NCBI GenBank assembly: GCA_949357655.1
Contig: CASHTG010000005.1
Coordinates: forward strand, 744,001-808,000
Direction: 5' to 3'
DNA: 64,000 bases
Source: Parascedosporium putredinis
Taxonomy: Eukaryota > Ascomycota > Sordariomycetes > Microascales > Microascaceae
Under the pieces are notes generated by a model, which did no database searches, was not told the DNA's origin, and was given only the letters and a program-made list of their open reading frames with translations. This document shows, piece after piece, positions 36,945 to 49,313 of this stretch (the first letter of the stretch is position 1; the number at the start of each line of letters is the position of its first letter). Position numbers and translations under genes: made by a program.

Positions 36945-39783
36945 GATGCCGGCTTTCTCTCTTTCTTTCAGCTAGCGATATGAGGCGTGAACGCTATCTA
37001 TTCAGGAAGGTTCAGCGGGGGCAGCAAATCTCTCACGAGGCTCGGAAGGGAGACGAAAAGATTTGATTGGCTGCTTTGTCGATGCGCTTGTGGAGAGGAT
37101 CGTACGCGACTCGGCAGACTTCAGATCGAGGACGAATCCTTTTTCTTGGGTTCCGCGGAGCACTAGCTGCCGCTCAAACGAACTATGCGGGGTCCGTTTG
37201 AGAGAGCAGGCCCACAGGAGGCGTTGGGATGGGTAAGTGCTGGCGGTGCCAGCTACAGATTTCGAATGGGGTAGCTAAACGTCTCTTTGGCAAGGGACGT
37301 TATGGGGGTCGACCGCGAAGAGGGAGGAAGACGTCTCTGAACGACGGAATGGTGATCGAGGGGCGACCTCGCTCTTGCAGAAACCGATACCTGTGGTGGA
37401 GTATCGGGCCCAGCAGACGAGGCTATCTGGGAGAAAACTCGAAAAGCTCTTGAAACGGGTCGAGCTGCGAGTGCTGCACTTCTTCGGCGGAGGTACGCTT
37501 GGAATGAGGAAACTTGTGGGCGCAAAGGGTGTTATCGGGGCCTACAGCTTCCAAGTTAGCAACAATATGGCGCAGGGCGACGACGGGAACGTGGGTTGCT
37601 TGGCGCGAAGAGAATATTGTGAGGATCCGCCAAGGAGCTGGAGTAAAAGACAGGGCACATACTTGCGGGGCTTGGAGAAGAACCGAAGGATGTCCCTCGG
37701 GCTCATAAAGAGTAGCTACAACTCGGTGGTGAGGTTGTTGCCGTTCGTTCAAGTCTTGCTTGGGTCTCGTGACACAAGATGATCCGGGAATTATCTGTCG
37801 CGGGGATAGAGCGGTGCGAATTGTGGCGGGGTCGAGATATTTGATGGTAGAGAAACGAACTGTAGGAAAGGGATGAGCAACCGGGTCTGAATTGATCGAG
37901 TCGACGTTTTTGGAATCAGTCGAGGCAGCAAGGAGAGTGGTATATAGCAAGGGGACGTTTGAGGGCACAAGTCGGCTCGGGCGGGGCCTTGGATGGCTTG
38001 GCCTTCTGGTTTGCGCTGTTGTTGGTGTGTGTGTGCGTGTATGTGAGATTCGGCGGCGTGGAGAGGTCACTAGGATCTCGAACTGGATGAAGGTACCTGG
38101 CTTCGCCAAGGTTTGGAGAGAGGCGTTGCGAGCCTGGGTATGCTAGATCTCCTGGTCGGAAGGGAAAAAGAAAGTTGGTCAAGGACAGGAGAACGAAATT
38201 GGAAGATGAAATGTGTTGTGGGAACTAGAGCGTGAGGTCTTGAAGGGGAGTTCTTTTTTTCCCTCTTGGTTCCTCTCCTGGTGACGACGGAAAAAAATTA
38301 TTTGAGTGAATTGGAAGTTCGTCAAATTTTTTTCCTATGCACCGTGGCCCGCGTTCATGGCCCCTCCTTCCCTCCTAAGCTTGGTGGAACGACGCAACCC
38401 TCTTTCCTCTTTTCTCTTACCCGCTTCTTCCTTCCTGACTTGACGGGAATGGACCGATTGTATTTCTTGTTCGATCAAGTGCGCTATGTGGGCCTCCAGG
38501 GCAACAACCTCACTCAGTACGTACCTTCCGGGCCGTTGAGGAGTTGGCTGGCGCCTTCCACTTTTCCACTCTGTATCTTGTACTTGTACTGAGCTACATA
38601 ATAGAGATTCATCTGCTTTCGAGCGCAAGGCGGTTTTTGATGGGCCGAGGCCTCAAAACTGTTGTTGCAAACGCAAGGAAGGAGCTACCCCGCCGATGTC
38701 ACACGTGCTCGACGAAGCTTCAAAGTTCTATCCGAATATGTCGACTGTGCTGGTTCATAGCTGAACCCTTTACAAATTCTAGAGCTGCCATGGCCTTGAT
38801 ATGGTCAATCGCGGGTTCAAAAGACCTAGGAATATCGGCAACGAACTCCCTACATCAATGATGTATCCTCTGCATGGATGCATCCATCCATGGGTTTATG
38901 GAGAGACGGATGCATCGCTGTTGATGTTTGAGGGGCTCGATTCCGAAATGGACCCCACCAACCCCTCATGCGCGTTTATTCCACCCGCGTATACCCCCTG
39001 GCTCAGTGGCGCCCAGGGGGAAAAAGAGAAAGAAAATCACTCGCGGCGCACTGGCCCATTGGTACAACTCTAATGGCCTGGCCGGCTTGTCTGGGCTTGG
39101 TTTGTCGCAAACCCAACCGCGTCACCGCCAGCCGCTCCCGACATGTCCTTCGGACTATCTTTTAAGAGGTGCTGGATTTCTCTCACTGGAACTAGGATGA
39201 TAAAAAGAGAGCAAGGAGAAAGCGCAGGAAAAAACCCTCGCAACATAAGATCCGAGGGAGCCTGCAAAAGTGCCCATTCAAAAGAAAAAGGTAGACTTCC
39301 GAGCATCAGATCACATCAAGAGACATCAATGATTAGTCTCAAGTAAGTGACTGGCCAGGGAAAAGAGACAAGCCTTTTCACCGGCCCGCCTGCGGTTACA
39401 GCCGAGGAGGTGCCCATTTAATTAAGTATCTTGAGCATCGGCCGCTTACCTCCGTGTATGTGTGCGTGTGCGTGTGCGCGACTGTGGCGGGAGCTACATC
39501 AATGTTAGTATGCCTTTGTTAGTCTGCCAAATAGCATACACCCCAACGTCCATATCGCACGAGATGGCTAGGTGATTGGTTTTCCTGCCTTGACTCGAAA
39601 TACTTAAAGAATTGGTCGAAGTAGTCCTTTTCCGATGAGAAGGGAGTATGGGAAAAGAAATCAAAACGATGCACAGTATTAGATAAACACATCCTAGCCC
39701 CATATGGCATGAACATGCACGTCGGCTTTTCTAATGTGTCTGTGTGTGTGTGTGTGTTTGTTTATTCTTTTCGGACCGCCCAT
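36945..39783. other. 2.8-kb upstream region of SAM decarboxylase
   Basis: Read on the minus strand, the first kilobase or so before the start is C/A- and C/T-rich, as in a long 5' leader. One minus-strand frame stays open for 228 codons (38109-37423), but it begins with TTG, has leader-like composition and matches no family I know. Polyamine-synthesis mRNAs are often controlled through leader open frames, so this deserves a check. The rest, about 38200-39780, shows nothing I can name. Confidence 0.45.
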
Positions 39784-40830
39784 CTACCTTGGTGCACCCG
39801 CCTCTACATTCTCTATCACCTTTTCCGTGATGGGTTTCAGCACGTGGTATAAGTAGCAATCCTTGTACCTCTCCGCCAACAAAGCCGGGTCCCTGCCTTC
39901 GTCTTGTTCTCCCGCTTCCGCCTCCGCCGCCGATGCGCCTTCTGTTCCCGCCATCCCTATATCTACTCCATCCGCCATCGTGCCAGCGGGATACCTTGGC
40001 CTCCGCCCGGACTCTACGAGCTCTCCAAACTGCGGATCGATAGGCACGGAGCCCAAAACGGCACACCAAACGCATCCGCCGTTTCTTTCCCACCTCCGGA
40101 GCCAAACAGATCCGTGCAGTCTGCGCAGTTCTCGCACACGAAGCCGCTCATGTTCTCCACGACTCCCAGCACAGGGATCCCCGTCGCCGCGCAAAAGTTG
40201 AGCTCCTTCCTCACGTCCTGCGTCGACATGGCCTGCGGCGTCGTTACCACGACGGCGCCGGCGACCTGGCCCGGCAGAGCATTTTTGGCGAGCGTTTCGG
40301 CGAGCGAGATGTGCTCGTCACTTGTGCCGGGGGTGAGTCGATGAGCAGATAGTCCGTGTCGCTCCACATGACGTCGGACAGGAACTGCCGAATCATCGCC
40401 GTCTTCTTGGGTCCGCGCCATACTACAGCGTCGCCTCTGTCCCGCAGCATGAAACCTAGGCTCATGGCTCGGAGGGACGCCTTGCCCGTCGCCGGGTCCG
40501 CGTCGTGCACGGGCACGGGCAGCCAACCGCCCGGGGCCTGGCGTACCTTGGCATCCTCGATGGCAAGCATGCGAGGGATGTTGGGGCCTGTGAGATCGGC
40601 ATCTAGGATGCCGACTGAGTGGCCCGCAAGGGAGAGGCAGAGAGCGAGCTGCGTAGTTACGGATGACTTGCCCACCCCTCCTTTACCCGAAAGGACCTGG
40701 TTGTTGGGGTCAGATTAGAATGACGGCGCCCTCGAGGTCATGACTGGATGGTCGCGCCGAGAACTAGTACTACTAGAAAAGAAAATGAGGCACTTACGAG
40801 CACAATGTGCTTGACCTTGGCCGTTGACAT
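39784..40830 (-). CDS. Cytosolic Fe-S cluster assembly ATPase Cfd1 (NUBP2)
   Basis: This is a P-loop scaffold NTPase. With Nbp35 it builds [4Fe-4S] clusters for cytosolic and nuclear proteins. Exon 1 (40830-40798) encodes MSTAKVKHIVL; a 101-base intron (40697-40797) precedes the P-loop VLSGKGGVGKSSVTTQLAL. Switch and ATP-binding motifs follow: ILDADLTGPNIPRML, MSLGFMLRDRGDAVVWRGP and DYLLIDSPPGTSDEH. The cluster-binding Cys motif CENCADC lies in FVCENCADCTDLFGSGGG, then the family stretch FLGSVPIDPQFGELVESG. Single-base losses fall at about 40337 (in the C-run of the DSPPGT codons) and about 40062 (TTTT before LGS). An Ala/Glu-rich insert near 39950-39900 looks lineage-specific. Confidence 0.94.
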
Positions 40831-41876
40831 GGCTTATGCTTTGCTACTTTGCCGGGCGCGCAGGAAGACCGCTCAGTTCGAGATAGGTTGGTTAATAGTG
40901 GGGCTGTCCCTCCCTTGTAAGATGTGCTTGCTTAGGCCCAGGTTTTTCTAGCGGAAGATGAAACTGAAAGGAACCGGGCAATGGTGAAACTTTGAGCGCG
41001 CTCTCAACCGCCGAAAGGAAACCTAGTGAGAAGGAGAGCGCAACGTCAAATCCCTCAAGGCAAAGATACGTTGAAAAAGGAAACAAGCGATATCCATGAG
41101 CGGAGTGGCGGCATTTTGAAGGGGCCTTGATACGCTGATAAAGTTAGGCGGGGAGCATTATGTGGAAGCCGGGATGCTGAGTAATTGGAAATTCGAGAAT
41201 TTCTAGAAATGTCATCATGGTTGGCTTGAGACTAGCAACGGGGAAGTTGCGAACCAGTCAGTTGTTGCCTGTTCTTACTCTTCATGCTGGCTCTTCTACA
41301 GTTCTAGGCTCTTGGCTTTCCCGCATGCGCTAACGCCTCCAGGGCAGGACCGGGCCCAGACATTGACCAATGTTCCTTCCCTTTCCGGATCGGTGGTGGT
41401 CATAGTACAGGGATATTTTCATGCACCGTGTCAATTTCTTCCCTTGTTTCCCCTGATAATCGGGAATGTACTACAAGTAATCCAACGTCACCCTCAGTCA
41501 CTTTTTGCTTCCTTCCCGCTCCCTTTTGCCAAGTCGATCCGCGAGCATCTCTTTCTTCCTCGCCCGACACAAAAACACCACACCCCCGATTGAACTACGC
41601 GACCAAGGACAAACGAATCTCTTTTGTTTCCACGTCGAAATAAGAGAAACAACTCATCCGACTCTCCCGATCCCTTTCTGTTTGTTCAATCGATACAAAC
41701 ATGATCACCCTGAAATAGCCGACACAGCTCTTCCATAATCAGCCGAACCGCAAGCTACCTAGCTCACCCCTTCAGCCTCGCTTTTAAACATTCTCTCTCG
41801 CGTACGCCTCCGCGCAGAAACCAAGGAGGCCGTTTTCTCCAGACCCCGAGGATGAGAGCGCTCATCTCGGTGTCAG
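40831..41876. other. Divergent intergenic region, Cfd1 / acidic protein
   Basis: About 1 kb between outward-reading genes. The part next to 41876 is rich in C/T and CCT/CTC runs, consistent with a 5' leader. No gene seen. Confidence 0.5.
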
Positions 41877-44042
41877 ATGGAGAATCCGTGGAGTTCCCCT
41901 TGGACTACTGTCGATGACGACCAGTCCAAACGACAGGCCCTTGAGCATACCGCCGCGCCCGTTTCCGCTGCCAAATTTGGCTCGGTATGGGATGACAATA
42001 GTTTTGGCGACTGGGCCTCGACTGATTTGAACAATGGCGATGATGGCGCCCTCACTACAACCGACGAACGCGACGCGGGCGGGATTGGATCCAAGGGCGC
42101 CGATTTTGGATACACCACCGCGCCAGGAATCGCGTCGCCTCGTTTCACCTCCTTCTCACACGATGTAGACCCATGGGCAGCAGAGATATCATATTCGCCC
42201 TTTGAAGGTTCGACCCCGAGCCCGAACCCCGAACTCCCGACGACAAGCCGGCACAGAGCCCCCTGGAGGACAGTGTTCCAGAACCGGTTGACTACCGCTC
42301 TACGGATGTCCCGGACAGCGAACCCCCTGCTTCCCCTCGCCATCCGCGACCGGAAGTGTTATTTTCAACGAAGACGAAGACTCGAAAGACCCGGAAGAGT
42401 CCTCTGAAGCCGAATCGTCACGACCCTCTTCACCCTATCCAGAGTCCGATGCCGGTCCGGCCGAGGAGACCCTGGTGATACCTAAGCATCGCGATGCTTC
42501 ACCTACGCAGCAAGGCGATCAATCTCGACAGGCATCGAGAGTGCAAGAACTCGTTGTCATGTATGATGGCATTGCCAAGAAGGCCACGCACGAACCCCTC
42601 CCCCGCTACCCCCACCTACGAAGCCAAAAGACCCCTCGGGTAACCACGACAGTGAAGATGATGATGGCGAAGGTGATGAAGGTGAGGAGGAGGTTAGGGA
42701 CGGCGAGGCAGACGGGCGACAGGAATCATCTGGGGATGATTGGCCTGAGGATTTTGAGGTTGGGAAAGAAACCCCCTCCCCCGCACCCATAGCGGCACCT
42801 GTCACTGCCCCACCCGAACCTCTTCCAAAATTTGTCCTCGACATGTCTCAGATCGCCACACTCTTTGAGGGTGTCGCAGAGGAACCCGACGTCCGACCTG
42901 CCGACCTCCCAGACCATCCGGACTTGAACTTCTCGACCGTCAGTGAGCGCAAGGCGTGGTACCATCTGTCCCGGCAAGGCTCGTCTCGCCTGCACGATTT
43001 TGGCGATGACGATAACTATAGCCGCGTGACTTGGCGTGGCTCTGCCGTGAGCGAGGAAACGTTTGTCATTGTCCGCCGCTGGATGCAAGAAGGCCCCGCC
43101 TTGGCTGGCGCGCGGAGGGACGGGACAGGGGGTTGGCGGTAAGTCTATGGCGACGTTTGGGTGGAATCAGTCGAGCAGCGATGACCCTGTCGACTTGAGC
43201 TTCCTGCACAAAAAGAGGACAACGCTGGATGAGACCAAAAGTCTAGCGGGGTGCACAGGCAAAGCCTCGACATGCCGCCCGCCATACCTGGTCCGACCCC
43301 TCTCGCGTCTTTGGGCCGGGAGCCTCCCAAGGCCCGCCCAGTTTCGATGCCGGCAGCCCCGGCGCAATTTAGAACCGTGCCTAAATCCAATCACAAACCC
43401 TCGCCTCTCTCGATTTCTACTGGCGCCTCCTATGAGGCGCCTCTCCCCACTCTGACGCCTCCCACCGGCACATCGGCGGCTCGTACAGTCCCCCTGCTGC
43501 CACCATGCCGGCCACCAATCCCTCATCAGACGCGAAGCCGCAAACGTCTGCCAGGGAGGACGGTGGCGATGACGACGAGGAGTGGGGCGACATGGTGTCC
43601 TCACCACAGACATCCAATGGGTGGGGTTGGGGATCCACGTCCATGCCCGACTCTGGCGTGGATTTTGCCGTCTCGTCGTCTACCAAGGCAACCTCGGTTG
43701 CCTCACCGGATGGGAGCGTTCGTAGCTCCCATCCCAAGCCTAGCGTTCGATTTGCCGAACCACCGCTTGTTGTAGGCCCGACTAGCGATGCCCCGGCCTT
43801 CTTCCCTTCCTCACCCGCGTCGCACCCGGCATCCCCGCTTTCCCACACCAGCCAGCGGTGTCAACCGGCGCGGTCTCTGAGTCGTCGAGCGTGGGGATCT
43901 CAGCGAACGACCTAGCCTTTTTGAAAGTTCCAAGCCTTCGCCAAAGATAGATGTAAAGGAACCCAAACTTACAGGCGAGGAGGAAGATGCGATTAGAAAG
44001 ATACTCGCTGGACTGCCTGATCTTTCTTATATGCTCGTGTAA
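41877..44042 (+). CDS. Acidic conserved fungal protein, function unknown
   Basis: The start at 41877 reads MENPWSSPWTTVDDD. Early aromatic/acidic motifs (FGSVWDDNSFGDWAS, DVDPWAAEI) resemble the short DPW/FxDW peptides used by trafficking adaptors, but that is only a resemblance. Acidic, Ser/Pro-rich sequence follows (EDDDGEGDEGEEE). The best-ordered segment is LDMSQIATLFEGVAEEP through KAWYHLSRQGSSRLHDFGDD, NYSRVTWRGSAV and IVRRWMQE (about 42840-43090). A Pro-rich stretch and EEWGDMVSSP follow, ending GEEEDAIRKILAGLPDLSYMLV. No intron is obvious. About five single-base losses occur, for example near 42215, 42600, 43110 and 43490. I do not know its function. Confidence 0.75.
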
Positions 44043-44430
44043 AGGGCGCAACAAAACGAATGGGTAGTACGCCTTAGGGAAGGGGTAGGCAACGAGCTTG
44101 CCTCCCCGCGAGAGAGAGCGAAAGAGAGAGACTGTTATTATAGCATATGTCGGCGTTTGATGTTCTATTCTCGTATCATTTTGTTTTTAAACTTGCCAAA
44201 GGCTGGTTCAATATTGGGTTGGTTGGGGGTATATGTGTATCTACGAGGATCATGATGTATAATAGCGCCTCATTTTTAACACGTTGACAGGCATTTCTTT
44301 CCCGGGTTTCCACCTCCCGAATCTTGTCTAATAGTAACCGTTCTAGATCGCTTGCGTCCATCCGGCCGGCGAGTCTTGACTGCCGTCGAGAATAGGAAGA
44401 GGTAGGCGCCGAGAAGCGAAAAGAGGGACC
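44043..44430. other. Convergent 3' flank
   Basis: These 388 bases between two 3' ends contain a short GA-rich patch (about 44110-44130) and nothing else of note. Confidence 0.5.
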
Positions 44431-45900
44431 CCTACTTGGCGAAGGCCATGACGGCGTACCTAAAGCTTCCGTTGGCGTAACCCCTCCGCATAGCCCTAAA
44501 GGCCTGTAGGAAGGCAATGCCGTCGCGGCCCTGGCTGAGGGCGAAAGCCCACAAGGCGGGGTTCTGGACGAGAGACCAAGATATATCCCTGTTGTTCGTT
44601 GCGCGGGGAAGAGAAAGGTTTCCCGGCCTTTGCGTTAGCGGGCTGTGTTGAAAAAGAAGCTACGAGGAGAAAGAGGGGGCGCGAGCAGGGCGACGGGGGC
44701 GTCGACAAAGGAGGGAGGAAAAGAGGGAAAAGAAGGAAGACGAGGGGAAGCTTACCAGGTCTTGCTCACGTCGGCGCTAATGTCCTTGGGCGCGGAACGG
44801 ACGGTGAAGCCGGCGGCCGTGGCGAGGTCGACGTAGCCTTGCTGCGTGTGCAGGGGCGGGAGGAGCATGCCGTCTGCGGGTTGTGAAGGAAGAGGAAGGG
44901 GCCAAGGTTAGCATTCCCAGCTCGCGACAAGCGCCCTTATTCCCTTCCCTTTCTCGTGGGTCCCTCGTTGGGGAAAAAAACAACTCACCCTCAATGTTCT
45001 TGATATCCGCATTCCCCTCCTCCAAACCCTCGCCCTTGAACCAGTCCGCAATAACAAGCGTGCCCCCTTGCTTCAGCACAGCAAACGCATTTCGAAAGAA
45101 GGCATCCTTGCCAGGGATGTGGCTCAGCGCCTCGCTGATCCAAACAACATCAAAGTCCGCCTCGCGGCCCTTTTTCCCGCGCCGAACTCGGCACCCATCG
45201 TCTCGGCGTCCAGCTCGAGGAAGCGGACCTTGCCCTGGCCGATGGGGACGAAATCACCATCATCGGCGTCGGCTGCCTTAGTCTTGTCGTTGGCGTCCTT
45301 GTCGGCCTCGGCGCGGCTGAGCCGCGTCGCCATCTCTACCTGCTTGGTCGAGATGGTGACGCCCGTGACGGAACATCCGAGCGTGCGGGCCAAGTACCGG
45401 CTCGTGCCGCCGAGGCCGCATCCGACGTCGAGGACGCGGAGTCCCGGGGCGGCGGAAGAAGGGGCGAGCCCGGCGCCGGAGAGGAGGAGCTCGATGAGGT
45501 TCACTTGGGCTTTTTCCTTGGTCTCTGTGGCTTTGGACTCGTCGGTGGGCCAGTACCCGTGGTGGATGTGTTCGCCCCTTTTTGGAGAGAAGATGAAATG
45601 TCAGCGATCCGGGGTCGTCGGCTAGTCCATATTTTCTCTTGTCCCTTTTTCCTTTCCCTCGCTAACCTTCCCCCTTCCCTTTTTCTCGAGGGAAAGCAAG
45701 ACCGCCAAAGGTTGGGCCGGGCCAGTGTGGTCGGGACTTACTCACCATAGTCGGAGGTAGTAGTCGCTCGCCAAGTCATAGTGCAACTTGATCCGGTCCT
45801 TGAGCGCCTGCATCGTCCCGTGGGCGAGTCCCATGGGCGTATCGTACTGGACGCTGAGGTCCGACGCCGCGCCGGGGGCCGCGTTCTCCGTGGACGACAT
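44431..45900 (-). CDS. SAM-dependent methyltransferase of the sterol/tocopherol methyltransferase type
   Basis: This class I methyltransferase has its SAM-binding motif I in VLDVGCGLGGTSRYLARTLG and a post-I motif GVTISTKQVEMA. Four exons join cleanly: 45900-45746, 45577-44989, 44873-44756 and 44588-44431, with introns of 168, 115 and 167 bases. Exon 1 encodes MSSTENAAPG and IKLHYDLASDYYLRLW. Exon 2 continues GEHIHHGYWP, the family mark of gamma-tocopherol and related methyltransferases. Later motifs are DFDVVWISEALSHIPG and LKQGGTLVIADWFKGEG. The end is GYANGSFRYAVMAFAK. There is one lost base near 45185, and a Lys/Asp-rich insert lies between motif I and the acidic loop. The substrate is unknown. 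Fungi make no tocopherol, so a sterol- or polyketide-like acceptor is more likely, which is an inference. Confidence 0.9.
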
Positions 45901-47115
45901 TATTTAAGAGCTCGAGTGAGACGCACACACATACACACTCACTCAACGCAAGGAAATGGCGGTTTCTTCCTCTCTCTCTTTCTCTTCTAATTTCCAAGAC
46001 GCGGAAAAATAGAAGCTAAAAGGGAAAAGAAGGAGCACAAACGATTTAGAAAAAAGGCGAAGGTCCTTCTAGGGGAAAAAAGTAGTTCTCAAGTTTGATA
46101 TTTCAAGTCTCCATGAAGGTTGGGAATTGTTTCCTGTGTCCAATGTTGAGAGCGGAGGTGGTGAGGATTATCACCTGCATGCAGTGCGGGGAGTATGTAT
46201 TCCATCGCCAAATCTTGCGAAGCAGCGCAAGAACAAAGGGTCGCCAAGGAACCCGAAAAGGCCCAGCTTCCAATTGACCCGTTCCATTGGACCAGCCCCT
46301 CATCGCCCTGCTTCGTGTGTTTTACCTGGTCTCTGTTCCTGTCTTCCCCATTTTCCCCCTTTCAGGTTGGGGTGAGAGCTTCATCGCGGGGTCCGTCCTA
46401 CTTCCGGAACATTGAGTGTGGACTTGGCCTGGCCTATACCAATGGAGCAGAGCTGCTCCGTCTTGTCGACGGATGTCTTGCTTCAATTGGATCCTTCACC
46501 CCCTTTGACCACCTTATCCCCCGCATCAGGAACGCATGAGCGCGGGGTTTCCAGACGTTAGCATCGCCCAGCCCCCTTCCAACACAATCGTAGGTCGTAG
46601 CACTGCAACCTTCCTTGTTGGAACACTGGATTCCTTGACAAGGGGCTCCGATCTCTAGGCCCTACGGTGCCACCCACGGGGCAGAAGATTCAACGCGTCA
46701 CTGCCGTCAAGAATACAACGACCCGCTTTCAAAGAGGACGTCCCATCTATTCAACATCACTCGTGATTAGGGTGAGTAGGGTGAGTAGGGTGAGTAGGGG
46801 TGTTAAAAGTCATCATCCATTTTGAATTATTCCACATCGTCATGCGCCTACAAATGGCCCGGTAGTGTAATACTCTAGCACCTATAGATATGCAGCGAAA
46901 AGGCGAGTAGGGGCTCGTGAAAAGAACGAGAGAAACAGAAGGAAAAAGAAAGAGTAGATGCGCCAGAATGAGATCCCTTGGTTGTCTTGTCGCCCGCAAT
47001 GTCCTGTCCCGGATGAAACCCCTTGAAGAAAGCAAGTCATGAAATATAGGCCACGAAGAAAGAAAAATAGGAGACGCCTGAATGAGTTCTGCGCCTTTGC
47101 GCTTCCACAAAAGGC
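45901..47115. other. Intergenic region upstream of the methyltransferase gene
   Basis: This holds the methyltransferase promoter on the left and the CAF-1 3' flank on the right. A three-unit tandem repeat lies at 46771-46797. No gene seen. Confidence 0.5.
46771..46797. repeat. 9-base tandem repeat (GGTGAGTAG)x3
   Basis: Three perfect units in the 3' flank of the CAF-1 gene. The unit contains a splice-donor-like GGTGAGT on the plus strand, probably by chance. Confidence 0.85.
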
Positions 47116-49313
47116 TCACTGGTCATCCTTGAGCTCCCACACCTTTGTCCTCCCCGGGCCCCTCCTCTCCGCGACCTGATCGAGCATCACCTTGGCATCT
47201 GCCTTGGTTAGACCGTCAATCTGCACACTCAAGACCTCCACGATTGCCATCTTGCTCAGTTTCTGATTCGCTAACACTGCCTTTTGAATTCTGCAAGCAG
47301 TTCTGGGTCCACCGCCTTCGCCGGCTTCTCTGCATCGGGACCCCGTGGCGGGGCCGGATGTTCCGGTAGAGGCTTGTGGCGTGGCCCCAGGTTTAGTCCC
47401 AGATTTCGCGCTGAGGGCTTCGAACGCGTTGCTCGGCGGAGCGGGTGGTGGTGGCATCGCCTTTTTGGATGTCGCGGCTTTGGACGTCGTGGCTTTGGAC
47501 GTCGCGGCCTTGGACGGCCCGGTCTTGGGTTTCGGCGCCGGCTCCCAGTATTGCGTTGAGAAGGGATCGATTCCGCAATTTCTATCAATGCCCTCTAATA
47601 ATGAGACAAAGAAAACGAATTAGCAACAGTATTCTGGCCAGGAAGAAGGCAGAAACAAAGGAGCGTCAGTGACATACCTAGTATTATTTCCATCTTGTGC
47701 GTTTTGAGCTTCATCAAGGGCCCTACCCCCTTTCATCCTCAAAGCATAGACCCGTGCTTTCAGGCTCCATCGTATTGGCAAAGATGCGCCGCGCCACTCC
47801 AGCATCTTCCGAGTCGTCCAGGAACCCGTCCATATCATCCTCATCGTCGAGATCCTCCTCCTCTTCGTCCATATCGTCTAGGTCGTCGCCAGGCTCGTCG
47901 TCCTGCCATTCCGCTTCCGAGTCGTAGTCGTATTCGAGGTCGAGTACGCGCTTCGTCGGGTGGCGTGCCACGCGACGTAGACGTGCGGGTCCGAAATGGT
48001 GCGGCAGACACGTCACCGTTCCATAGTACGGTGGGCGCACGTCTTGCCGGAAGCAAAGCAGCTTCATGGGGATCGCCCGGAGCTTAGCGCGGGCTTCTGT
48101 ATCGTCCTTCTGTATCTGCTCCATGAGGCCTCTGACGGGAGGGTACACTATTCCCATCCTCTTGGGTCGCCTGGCAAGATGCAGGGCTTCCACAGGATTG
48201 AAGGGTCTGACCTCGATCCCTGTACCTCTCCTACCCTCCACGTACTCGTCGAGTATCTGTGCCTTGGCGTCGAGTGTCTCTTTATCCATTTGCGCCGCGC
48301 GCTGCGCCATACGTACGTGCTCCTTGACGAAGAAAGGCTGAAACATGCGCTCGTACTCGTTTGTCTGCTTTTTCAGCGGGGACGCTGCCGCCGAACCACC
48401 TTCTACCTTGATCGGAGTCGCATCGCTCGCCGCGGGGGTGACGCTTGTTGTCTTTTAGGCGTGGCCGGTGCTTTGAAGAATGACTGCAACCTCAGTTGGC
48501 TACGCTCCTTCTTCTCCTTCTCCTCCTTGGCTTTGCGCTCCTCGTCTTCCTTCTTCTTTCTCTTCTCCTCCTTCTCCAACGCCTTGGCTGCCTTGGCTTC
48601 TTGCTCTTCCGCGTCTTTCTTGGCCTTCTCCGCCGCCCGCGCCGCCTTGGCAATCTGCTTCTCCTGGTCCGCCTTGGCCTTTTCCGCTAATTTTTGCAGA
48701 CGTTGATCCTCCCTCTCCTTCTTTTCTTCGCCTCCTCCTCGGCCTTGGCTTGCTTCTCTGCCGCCGTCAGCTTCTTCCGCTTGGCCGCGGGCTGGTCGGC
48801 CCCTTTCTGAGGGTTAGTATTGGTTGTCGATCCCATTGCATTTGCGGATGGCGACCCAGCGCTTGAGGCTAGGTTTGGACTGTGCGGTGGACTGTTTGGC
48901 GGGCTCGAGTCGTAGTCGGTCAAGATGGATACTGGGGTTCCCTCACGTGAACGAGGTTGGACTGAGATATCTGGGAGGGCCGGATTTGGCGTTAGTCTGC
49001 GAAAAAAAAGAGGCGCGAGGTTGCTTGCCACGCGCAGAGGCCATTCCCATTGACAGGATAGACACCATCTAGCGAAGATGCCACACTCATGATGGCGGTT
49101 GAAAGAGGCTTGCTAAAGGGACGGGAAGAGAAGGAAAGAAATCTAGTCTTGTTGCTTACGGGTTGGCATATTGTTGGCTCCATTGGCATCAGATGACTTG
49201 AGAGAGGAAACATCGCCCATGATGACGTCTTCCGACACGTACTCCTCATGACTCCGTTTCCTCTTCGCCCCTTCCACCTCTTGCACGTTGGGCGACATTT
49301 CGAGGAGTGGCAT
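47116..49313 (-). CDS. Chromatin assembly factor 1 large subunit (p150/Cac1/Rlf2)
   Basis: This is the large subunit of CAF-1, which deposits H3-H4 behind replication forks and is recruited by PCNA. The start ATG at 49313 gives MPLLEMSPNVQEVEG; an in-frame ATG at 49298 is an alternative. The order is: a Ser/Pro-rich N-terminus; a long Lys/Glu/Arg-rich charged helix (about 48770-48510); a PIP-box-like QLRLQSFF (about 48503-48480) for PCNA binding; FQPFFVKEHVRMAQRA; the conserved core KLLCFRQDVRPPYYGTV; and a highly acidic region (DYDYDSEAEW, then Asp/Glu runs). After an 83-base intron (47595-47677) comes GIDRNCGIDPFSTQYWEP. A C-terminal winged-helix segment ends VWELKDDQ. There is an intron near 49160 and possibly a second near 49030; the junctions are unclear because of frame breaks. 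Breaks also occur near 48715, 48430 and 47340. Confidence 0.92.

Noticed and set aside
37423..38109. 228-codon minus-strand frame as an independent gene
   Set aside because: It begins with TTG, has leader-like C/A-rich composition and lies directly upstream of SAM decarboxylase. Kept only as a possible leader feature.
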